In this document: one piece after another, positions 55,171 to 64,000 of the stretch
How positions within the stretch are numbered: position 1 is the stretch's first letter
Layout of the letters: every line of letters starts with the position of its first letter
NCBI GenBank assembly: GCA_021234155.1
Contig: JAJEKV010000045.1
Location: 1,400,635-1,464,634, forward strand
Source: Isoetes taiwanensis
Lineage: Eukaryota; Streptophyta; Lycopodiopsida; Isoetales; Isoetaceae
Length of the DNA stretch: 64,000 nucleotides
Direction of reading: 5' to 3'
The notes under the pieces: model-generated
Seen by the model: the letters and a program-made list of their open reading frames with translations, nothing else
Told to the model about the DNA's origin: nothing
Database searches by the model: none
Program-made: the position numbers and the translations under genes

Positions 55171-57200
55171 TTTGCACCTTAGATCTTCAGTCTTGGTACC
55201 ACGCATTTGATTGGTGTCTTTTACTCATGGTTCGGTTGGTAAGTCCGCTCATTACATATGTGCGTTTGGCATGGGAAAGTTATGGTTCTCGATTTAGTCA
55301 CCCTTTTCTTGACATATAATTTTCCCATAGTTGGATGGCTAGTCGTTTACTTTGCTCTTTCTTAAAATTTCTATTGCTCCATTCTTTACGACCATTTTTT
55401 GCCACGTTTCACCTGGTCAATTCTTTTCAGTGTTCATGCTAGGGTGTCTCTTTCTATCTTGTCGAGGTGGTGTCTCTTGCCCATTTCATTATGATTGGGT
55501 TTCTTCATCTTGTTCATTCATTTTAACGACGGGGGTTGAAATTTGATTGGTTTTTCTAGTAGCTTGCTTGCATTATCGTTTTAGAGGCATTTGACCTGCT
55601 CTTTTCGCTTGGTCATCTCACCTCATGGTTTTTCTTAGTCCTTTTTTTGCCCCAGATTCTCATTTTTCCCCCGTAGTCCTTTTTGCTCTTTATCCTTCAT
55701 TAACCTCTTGAATTGCCTTTAGGCTCGCTTTCTCGGCTTATCTTTTTGCTCCAGTTCCTTATTTGTCATTTTGTGTTTTAACCTCTTGAATCGCTTTATT
55801 TTTCTTTTCTCTTGTCTTGTCTCCTCCGCTTCTCATCTTGGTTTGCCTTGATCTCTTTGTTCGTTGGTGTCCATTTATCATGTTTTTTGCTCCTTGATTT
55901 GCTTTTTATCCTTGTTTCTCCATCGGCTTTGCTTAGCCCTTTCTTCCTTGTTTGTCTCATCCGATCGTTTCGGGTCATCTTGTTTTACCAATTTTGTCTT
56001 TTTGCTCCATCCTTTTGGCTTATTCATTTGTGCTACGTTGCTTTTTGTTCTCATAGTGGTTCTAGTCCATGGGTCTTGTTCTTCCATTTGTCCTTTCACT
56101 TAGTTGCTAGCCCGGTTCTTTCGCTTCAGGTCCATCCATTTTTACCCCGACCGGTTTGGTTTGTCCGGCTTTATTTTATCGTCTATTTCTTTGCTCATTC
56201 TTGCCGCATTCTTTCTCTCGGCTTTTTGCATATGAGCATTTTGCACCAAAGGTTTTCATTTTTGATAATAGCATCCATTGGGGCATATCGCGATCTTCAG
56301 CTTTGATGCCCGATTCATTGCTTAGCAAATTTATGCAATCTATCTTTGCATTCTCTTTGCATCTTTTGCACCTTAGATCTTTAGTCTTGAGACACACAGT
56401 AGTTTTGCTTTGTTTTGCTCATCATTTGTTGGTAAGTTTGTTCTTTACATGTGTGCATTTTGGCATAGGGTATTTCCATAGTTGCATGTCGAAGTTGATT
56501 ACTTTTCTCTTTCATAAAATTTCTACCTTTCCATTCTTTATAACCAATTTCATCTACCGCAGTTTCTCTTGGTCTCTATTTCTTTGTTAGTGTTCGTATA
56601 GAGTGTCTCTTTTTCTATCTTGTAAGGTGGTGTCTCGCCCATTTCATCATGGGTGGGTTGTTTGTCTGCTTTGATGGTAGGTCGAGGTTGAAGTTGAATT
56701 TGCTCTTTCTTATGGCTTGCTTGTATTACTATTTCTAGAGGCTTTTGCCCTATCTTTTCTTTTTTGACCTTATGATTTTTCCTTAGTTATTTTTTCCCAG
56801 ATTTCATATTTTTTCCTCGAAGTTCTTCTTTGCTCTTTATCCTTCGTTAACCTCTTGCATTGCTTTATGCTCGTTTCTCTGTTGATCATTTTTTCTAGTT
56901 CTTATTATTTCTTTTTTTCGCCATTTGACCGCTTGAATCGCCTTAGTTTTTCTTTTTTCTTGCCTTGTCGCCTTCATTTTTCATCGTTATTCGCCTTTGG
57001 TTCTCTTTTTTAGGTTGGTGTCCATATGTCGCTTTTTGCTCCTTCATCTGCTTTTATCCTTGTTTCTATCGGCCTTGCTTAGCCATTTTCAATCGTGGTT
57101 TGTGTTTTTTTTATCCAACGATTTCGGGTCATTCATTTTACTAGTTTCCCTCTTTTGTTTCTCGCTCTTGTCCTTTTCTCTAGTCATCCTAGTTTGTCGT
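55171..57200. repeat. ~1.15-1.19-kb internal tandem duplication
   Basis: Ordered landmarks repeat: tttgcaccttagatctt at 55,171 and 56,365; ctatcttg..ggtggtgtct; gctctttatccttc at 55,685 and 56,832; cgat.gtttcgggtcat near 55,961 and 57,118. Offsets drift from 1194 to about 1147, so indels have accumulated. Confidence 0.8.
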
Positions 57201-57256
57201 GATTCTTTTGAGGTAGATTCCTCTTCTATCGGCCACTTGTTTTGTATCATAGGATC

Positions 57257-57315
57257 CATCCTAGGAATGCCACTGGTTCTATTGTGATAGCAATAGAACC
57301 GACATTCCTTGGATG
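57257..57315. repeat. 59-bp imperfect palindrome at the unit junction
   Basis: catcctaggaatg and ggttctattg on the left are inverted as caatagaacc and cattccttggatg on the right, around tgatag. The 10-bp inner arms are perfect. A diverged palindrome of the same plan is at 24,439-24,491. Confidence 0.85.
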
Positions 57316-58313
57316 GGGGCCTCTTCCTCTCCTTTTATACGACTTCATTCTTCCTTTCCAATCATCGGCGTTCTCTTGAGCTCCTTTCATTCTTTCACCT
57401 TGCCTTCCACAAGTTTCCCCCCTCTCCCTCTATCATATTTGGGCTTTTTGGTTGTACGCATAGGTTTCGTGAGTGTTTAGTTTTTTTGTTACGATTCATT
57501 TATGTTATGGCCCCATGGCCTCCGAGATAGCATTTTCTTTAGTCATTTTTCAACTGGCTTGTTCCATCTATGGTATGGCTCTGTGGTTGTTAGCTTTGTC
57601 TGCATATTTTCTTTTTCTCGGCGTGGTGTTGTAGCCTCCGAGACTGTACTTGTTATTTATTTTCTTCTCGTCGGGCGGCGCCTGTAACCTCGAGGCAAAG
57701 ACTAGCGGGGATGTTCTTTCCCTGATGGTCTTTTTCCGCGGACGATTCCCGACTGGTCGGCTGTGTTTCTTCCTCGGCGTGGCCTTGGAGCCTCCAAGTG
57801 CTATTATATTCTTGATAATTGCGCTTTGATGCGTGCCTATGCCTGTGGCTTCTAACTTTCTAATGGGTTATTCTTCTTTTCAGACTTTTCATTGCAGGTC
57901 ATTTTCTAGCCCGGTTCTGGGCCATTGTCGAGCCATCTTGTTGTATTATCGCCTCACTTCTCGGCGGGGCGATGCTCGCGGCATTCTTCGAGAGCGTTGA
58001 CGACCGTTTCTCATTAGGGTTTTCCTCGAAAACCCGAAAGGGCGGGGTTTTTCATCCCGGTGAGAAGCGGTCGCCAATTTTTCTCACTTTTGCATAGACC
58101 AAGCGGTGGATGAATCGTCTTTGTGATCATGTGGTCCTTAGTTAGTTTTGTTCTCGATGATTGTCTAGTTTTCGAGCACTCAAATTTCAAGTTTTTCAGA
58201 AGTTTTATCCCGAATAGGGGAATCATTTTTGTACTCAACGATTTTACAAAGCTCAATGAGAACACCACTTCACTATCGGCCACTTGTTTGTATCATAGGA
58301 CCCATCCTAGGAA

Positions 58314-58809
58314 CTTACCTTTACAATCAAGGGTTAGTTCCTACAAGTAAAGCACAGAGAGAACAGATGGAACAAGACAACAAGTGCCCAACACGGGCGC
58401 TACCCTAGAATATCGCCCTATACTAGCCACCAACCCTCAATTCTCGCTAGAACCGTTGTCATTTGGTGCTTCCATCTTCCCGGGACTTGACGCTCGGCTT
58501 TGGCTACAGTGTAATGCTTGGCAAAGGTGGCTCAACTCAATGTGCGCCAGCTCCAAAAAGGTGGCGCCGGCTCCTCAAAGGTGGCGCCAGCTCCTCAAAG
58601 GTGGTGTCACTTTGTCAGCGCTCGCCTCTCAAAGGTGGCGCTCAACTCCTCTTGGTCGATTATGGCTGATATGGGGGGTGGTGATCCACCTTGATGGTTC
58701 AAATTAGCATCCACCATGCTGGCCAATCGAGTTTGGCCAGGTGGCGCCTTCCCAAACCATAATTAGCTTAATTACCCCTTTTAAATATTAATCCCTAAAT
58801 TATAGGTTA
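58314..58809 (-). repeat. LTR in minus orientation, outer part
   Basis: It continues the right arm after the insertion, from cttacctttacaatcaaggg to ataggtta. It carries the ggtggcgc/ctcctcaaag repeats also present at 49,190-49,320. The first ~130 bp of the LTR are missing because the Helitron terminus interrupts it at 58,809/58,810. Confidence 0.8.
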
Positions 58810-58837
58810 CTAGAAAAAGTGCCCAGCGTTGCTGGGC
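58810..58837 (-). mobile_element. Helitron 3' terminus
   Basis: On the minus strand gcccagc-aac-gctgggc forms a perfect 7-bp stem hairpin, followed by actttttctag and then T of the host. A hairpin about 11 bases before a terminal CTRR and insertion between A and T are the hallmarks of Helitrons. The undisturbed LTR (49,021-49,035) shows the target gataa|taacc. The element extends to the right; its 5' TC end was not found in the window. Confidence 0.75.
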
Positions 58838-61800
58838 TTTTGTTGGAAATATGCCATTATACATTGATGATGGGCAAAGAAAGTCGGGCTACGAGGTTTC
58901 TTGTGTTCATGGCAACATTGAATTTAAAAGGCTCATCTTAATGGGGTTTAGAAGACACATTTTTTGTTTTTTCCCCTTTTTTTTTTCCACGATTGTTCAT
59001 TCAAAGGACTTGGCCAAGACTTAGATCCATAGGATACCATGGAGCCAAGTTGATGACAAATGTTGGGGTTAGTATTTATTCTAGACCGCGATAAAGTATT
59101 AGAACATGATACCAATATGCATTGTTAGCAAAAGCAAGAATTTTCTTTCTATGTTGTTAAAGTTGAAAACCTAGTATGTTCTTTTATGTTCATATGTATG
59201 TTATAAAACTATAGAAGATTAAACCCGCTATTGCAGGCAAAGCTGAAAAACTTGTAAACTTATCGAGCAACTTCTATTTCTTATAGTTATTGAAAATAAA
59301 TAATTGGCCTTTTACATCCTCTATATAGGTTTCACATTTCTTAGCACAGAAGATTGATGATTAAGGTTACACTGTTAACAATTTTTGGGTGGCCCACTAT
59401 AATTGTATAGACCTGCTTTCATAAATTGCCTTTTAAGTACTACATAGCCCTAATTTAATTCATGCTTATCTTAATGCCATGACAAAAATTAACATAATGT
59501 ATATATTACTGGAAATAAATAAAGGACAGTTAAAGCCAGTCATTATATTCGAGGATTGATCTATTACCTTTCTCAACCAAAGTGATATTAGAGTGCAATA
59601 AGTTCTCTGGCATGAATGCATAAGTTGGATTGGTGAAACCTAGAACCAACCTAGATGCCTTTGAAATTAGTAATTTTGGGGCCTAATGCTATGCCAAATG
59701 GGCCTGCATGTACTCGAACCTTAAGAATTAAATATCCTCTAACAGAAGCATAGACACTTTGGCTTAGATTCCAATTCATATTTCAAGTCTGCTGGAATGT
59801 AATGCTTATGCTTTTGCACTTGTATTCTATCTTACTATAGCTGGAGTCACGTAAAATATAGCAAACTCTAAGGTTACTTTAAATGTAAACCAACTGAAGA
59901 ATACAAACGGACAACCATGGTCACATATATATCAAGATCTGTTTTTAGATGAGTACAAAGTAATTCAAACGCATATGATAACGAATGTTTTCAGCTTCCA
60001 AAATAAGTCAAAATACCTTTTATCGTCGGAATATAAATTACATATGGCTTTTTTTTGCCTTAAAAACAAAAATATTATGAATTTGCCAACCTAGTCCAAT
60101 ACTATATTTAAGGACTTACTCTTTGGAAAATAGCCAAAGTTGTACCTCTTAGGAGATTGATTCAAGAACATAATGTGCAAATGTTCAACAACATATTCTT
60201 TACCATGGAAAATGTATGCCGGACTTGAGATATAATTTGTATTCAAAGACGAAGTTTCACAACATCCCCAATCGGGTTATGTAGATCCATTCCATAAAAG
60301 AGCTTCTCTGAATCCTTTGGCAAAATCATCAAAAACACTTGGAGTATTGTTCATGTCCATCCTTCTTTCATCCAATATAAAGGCAATGAAGAGCAATAAG
60401 AAGAGAGATGTTTGTACGCAGATCCAATCAAGAATTTGTTAACATGATAATGGTAACAAATCTAGGGCCGAAGGTATATAAGTCGCTTTGGTTTATCACC
60501 GGTCACTCACTTCACCTTCTTAGCCTTATGCTAGATAAAGAACAATGGATTAAAAAGTCAGTTGCATGATAACAATACAAACATTATGGCAATTGTCGGG
60601 TTTCAAAAAGCAACTAAAAGTGTGGAAATTTTCCTAGGAACCGTGGTTCCATGTACTCAATAGCCATGCCCGTAATTAATTCAGATGCTTTCCATCTTCA
60701 AAACAAGATAATAAATTCAATGCAATCACTCCCTCAAATTATCTTCTCATTAAAGCACAAGCAAAAACAAATATTGAAATTATTACTTCTTTTGATCATT
60801 TAGAGTCGTTAACTATGCTTTTACCTTTACCACAAACATATAGGAGGTGCAGATTGTCTTTAGTCGCTTAGAGCAAATGGATAATGTAATTTAAACAAAG
60901 AATTTGCTAAAACATACATGATATTCGCCTTGCTAAAAGCAAAGAGTATCTCCTTATTATTACTATTGCCAAAGATTTCCCACTAAATTCTTGTAATTAC
61001 ATATGTCCTTGCTTGCAGCTCCACTTCAAGAACTCCATATGTTTGCCAATGTTGTGCATCATGCATATTGGCTACCTCATGCTCACAAATATTATTCGAT
61101 TTGAATCAATGTTCTTGTCAAGAATATCCACATAACACTTCTTCACTTGAGCTTAATATGTAGCCATCGAGTCAAATTCCCACTCCATTTATGGAGGCAA
61201 ACAACATGCTCATAATTCTAAAGCCTTGCAAATCCTATTCCCAGATGCTCAAGCGTAATCTTAGCTAAACATGCATTCATTTAAAACTCTTGAGTATCAA
61301 AGCTTCTTAGGATCACTCATGGAGCTTCTTAGGATCACTCATGCCGGGCATTCGTGGTCACTCAAGCATAAGTAGCTTGCAACTCAAAGCAAGAATCTCT
61401 TTCCGTAAATTTCAAATGTAAAGGCCAGCCATGAATACCTTTAAGATGTCAAGATGATCAATAGATTTGTCTCGCTTTGTGCTAAAAGATTCGCCGCTTC
61501 GCAGATAGTTTAAAGACAGTTCTAAGGTATTAAAAGGAAGTGCCCCTAAAGACTAAAGCTTACATAAAATGGCAGATCTTCTAAGCATTGGTCGCTGGTT
61601 ACTAAGTTCTCAAGTCGGGCCTTCATTGCAAATGAAACATTCTCGGGAGCAAGGGAGATAAGAGTAACAAAGAGCAAACTTACCAATAAGGAGGTCTCTT
61701 AATTATCCATCCTCTCCAAAGAATATTCCCTAATGCCCATGCACATTGGTTGGCAACATGTGGTGTACTTTGTTTTGCATATAGAATGCACCGTAAGCAT

Positions 61801-64000
61801 AATCAAGAAGGTCTTTTTTTCACCGACCGAGCGTGATTACGTGGTTCCAAGATTAGCTCCATTATGTGTGTGTACTTAAGCTAGCATGATAGTAGAAGAT
61901 CCATTTTGTCTGGGGTCCCTTTTTTGGAACAATTCACCTAGCATATATACTATGTTTAGTAACACCTAGATGGCTAGATGTGCTTGGAGAAATTTGCCAT
62001 TTAAAAGAACAAATACTTTGACCTTCATAAAACCACGAGATATACTTTATTAGAGGTATCATTCATGTTGCAAAACATTCTATCCCTCCATTTGGCCTCT
62101 CATGATCAACAAGCTTCTTCTATACTCTTTTAAGAGACTTTTCATTTTTCTTTAAAATTCTTTTAATAGAAAATCCATTTCTTTTTTTAGATCTTGCAAC
62201 ACTCGTAAAATATAGAAATCTAATATGCAATACTTCTTACACTTTCTCAAACCCGCTGCTATAGGGGAGTTTGAACCTAATGGTATCGAACTTAAAGGTT
62301 GCATTCATCGTGATAGATGATAAATCATCTAGAGACATTTTCTCTGAGTAAACTTCTTCCACAATCATGAGGAGTTTGGATGATTAGTCCTTGATAATCC
62401 ATCGTGAACTTGCTGCTTTGTCGCTCATATTTGCATTCCAAATTACTAATGATGTTAGAGCGCTCCTCGGTATGCATTTTAATGCGATGATTCTTTAACG
62501 GATCACACACACGCCTTCCATGACTTGCATTATGCTTTTCAGCATTTGTACCATCTAAAGAAGGATTTACACTTGGTTGATATTTGGATTTGGTAAGATA
62601 GCAAGACTCGCCGCTTTCGTGTGGGTATCATGTTGTGCAATAAAGAGCTTGTCATAAAAGATTGGCCTTCCCCGAGCCTTCCGTTTGCACTTCCGTTTGT
62701 ACCATTTCTAACAATATCCAGTGGTGGCGTAATAATAGCGGACAAACTATTTGTAAATTCAATTTTCTTGCACTTGCAAAATGTGACGTTGAAGACAACG
62801 TGATTTCCTGGTTTCTTGCAAAGACACCTAGCTTGCCCCGGTTGCCAATATTTCTCGCATTTTGTCTTGCCATAGATGTACCATTTGCCATCGCGGATGC
62901 AAGATCCCCCGGTAATACATTAACTCTCACTTGTCCGTCAATACCCGGAACGTAATCTATGACGCCCTGAAGCTTTTGCAATGATCCCTTACTTTGTTGA
63001 TTTTGCGAGATGGCCACCTTGAAATTCCATGTTTTGATATCCTTTTTAAAGTTGTAGGACACACCGCAGTTGCAAATAGGCGATATTTATAAGGGAAATC
63101 TAAATGCACAAAATTTCTCTTATCATTAATAGAAAAAAGGAAGAACAATACTTCTAGATGTCGAATGCTTCCATATCTATAAGGTGACCTCCTTTCCTAT
63201 TTTGTGCAAGGTTCACGATGGAATTTGTAAACTAAGAACTCCCCGGACCTAACATGTATCTATCATTCTCGAGGTAATCGTCACTACATGTGAACTTATG
63301 AGTTTAATAAATTATCACTACTATGCAACCAAGTTATCCGAAAGCCAATTGAGACCATCCCTCGAAATAACAACACGCGGAGATGGTCAAACCGAGCATT
63401 CACAAAACAATTTTTTAAAGATTGTAGAAGCTAATCTAAAATGGTAAAGAAGAAATTCAAAATTTTTGCAAGCTTAAGTAACATATCACCGATGCTCCTT
63501 GTTTGCATTTTTTCGGACTTCCAACCAAAATACTTTTGAAGCACACCCAATCCGATAGTCTTCGCAAGAAAGATTTCTTTTCTTTCTACGTCCTTTTTCT
63601 TATAGTGTAATCTGAGTGATACTATTATCCTTTTGTAGAGAAGGATTCTCGAATGCCGCGAATCGTATCCGGATCTTGTTGGCTTTCTTGCTCCATTTCA
63701 AGATTTCAAGTGGATTGATCTCGACCGGGCTAGATGAGGACTCGTCATGTGACATTGCATGTTCTTGATTCAAAGACGCCAGAGATACATGAAACACATT
63801 GATTACGCCCATTTCAAGGCTTCATCGACATTCGGGTTGAATGATAACTTGCGCTCAAAACTTTTGACTCGGTCCATGAGTTCTCCTTTCGCCACCGATT
63901 CTCAAGCTTTTTACATGTTGTTGCATGGCGAGAGAGAGTGCATTCAAGAGCAAATCTTTGTGAATTTAAATTAGTCCAAGTAGGTTAAAAACTCTAGGAC
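58838..64000. other. Helitron interior or beyond; AT-rich with coding-like scraps
   Basis: No Rep or helicase motif is seen, so if it is all Helitron it is non-autonomous. Minus-strand frames at 62,325-63,148 and 63,600-63,812 have protein-like stretches (KLQGVIDYVPGIDGQVRVN; EINPLEILKWSKKANKIRIR) that could be captured exons, but I do not recognise them. A 22-bp exact duplication (agcttcttaggatcactcat) lies at 61,301 and 61,323. 58,838-62,300 is otherwise without features. Confidence 0.4.

Larger units (their letters stand above)
51432..58313 (+). mobile_element. Pyrimidine-rich non-coding insertion, two head-to-tail units
   Basis: The uninterrupted site is seen in the left arm (complement of tataaagagaacttacc near 49,525). 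Here it is opened between aaagagaa and cttacc. Unit 1 (51,432-57,267) and unit 2 (57,268-58,313) both start tgccact then agcaatagaaccgacattcc, a TATA-like attTATAc/tttTATAc and cttcattcttcctttccaat. Both end cggccacttgtt..gtatcatagga.ccatcctaggaa. The plus strand is strongly T/C-rich and encodes no recognisable protein; hydrophobic frames are a by-product of composition. It could be a large non-autonomous LTR element with diverged LTRs. Flanking gagaa/aggaa may be a degenerate target duplication. Confidence 0.65.

Noticed and set aside
51636-57700. Long hydrophobic plus-strand frames (up to 274 codons) as membrane proteins
   Set aside because: The plus strand is strongly T/C-rich, which alone gives Phe/Leu/Ser frames; they overlap in several frames and show no conserved pattern between the duplicated units.

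Overview
The window reads as nuclear DNA of a land plant, from a repeat-rich part of the genome. The reasons are several chromodomain-type Ty3/gypsy retrotransposons, a plant-type LINE, a Helitron 3' terminus, small TIR elements, long AT-rich stretches and short introns with T-rich/GCAG acceptors. There is no rRNA, no intact tRNA, no CRISPR and nothing of bacterial or organellar character. I cannot name the species.

Layout. 1-8.3 kb: a decayed minus-strand Ty3/gypsy element (INT, RNase H, RT, gag remnants from left to right) followed by a 602-bp LTR. 8.5-10.9 kb: a diverged ~800-bp tandem duplication. 10.9-20.1 kb: mostly unidentified decayed DNA with one clean 251-bp MITE (18,549-18,799) flanked by a 10-bp target duplication. 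20.14-23.80 kb: the most interesting object, a 3.7-kb segment bounded by 26-bp inverted repeats. It carries an intron-containing plus-strand gene for a Crypton/DUF3504-type tyrosine recombinase, tandemly duplicated 72-bp mini-exons and a 315-bp tandem repeat. 24.4-25.6 kb: a relict of the non-coding family that reappears at 51-58 kb. 27.26-34.05 kb: a nearly complete minus-strand chromovirus whose right-hand (5') LTR was later hit by a second LTR (5-bp target duplication, empty site preserved in the other LTR), followed by a 207-bp duplication across the LTR/host junction. 34-41 kb: relict DNA with many exact two-copy short tandem duplications, a chromovirus PR-RT remnant, a tRNA-derived SINE-like stretch and two arrays of short palindromes. 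41.5-47.7 kb: a rearranged chromovirus, with gag-PR-RT on the minus strand abutting INT-chromodomain-PPT-LTR on the plus strand. 47.7-48.9 kb: LINE endonuclease region. 48.9-58.8 kb: two related LTRs in inverted orientation, the right one split by a 6.9-kb pyrimidine-rich non-coding element. 58.8 kb to the end: DNA lying behind a Helitron 3' terminus, AT-rich with coding-like scraps.

No host gene can be assigned with confidence. The working units are mobile elements nested in one another, and relative order can be read in places: chromovirus before solo LTR; inverted LTR pair before the pyrimidine-rich element and the Helitron. Many old elements carry small indels. Between the two copies of one LTR the differences concentrate at CAG/CTG sites, so sequence error at methylated CHG sites may contribute to the broken frames.
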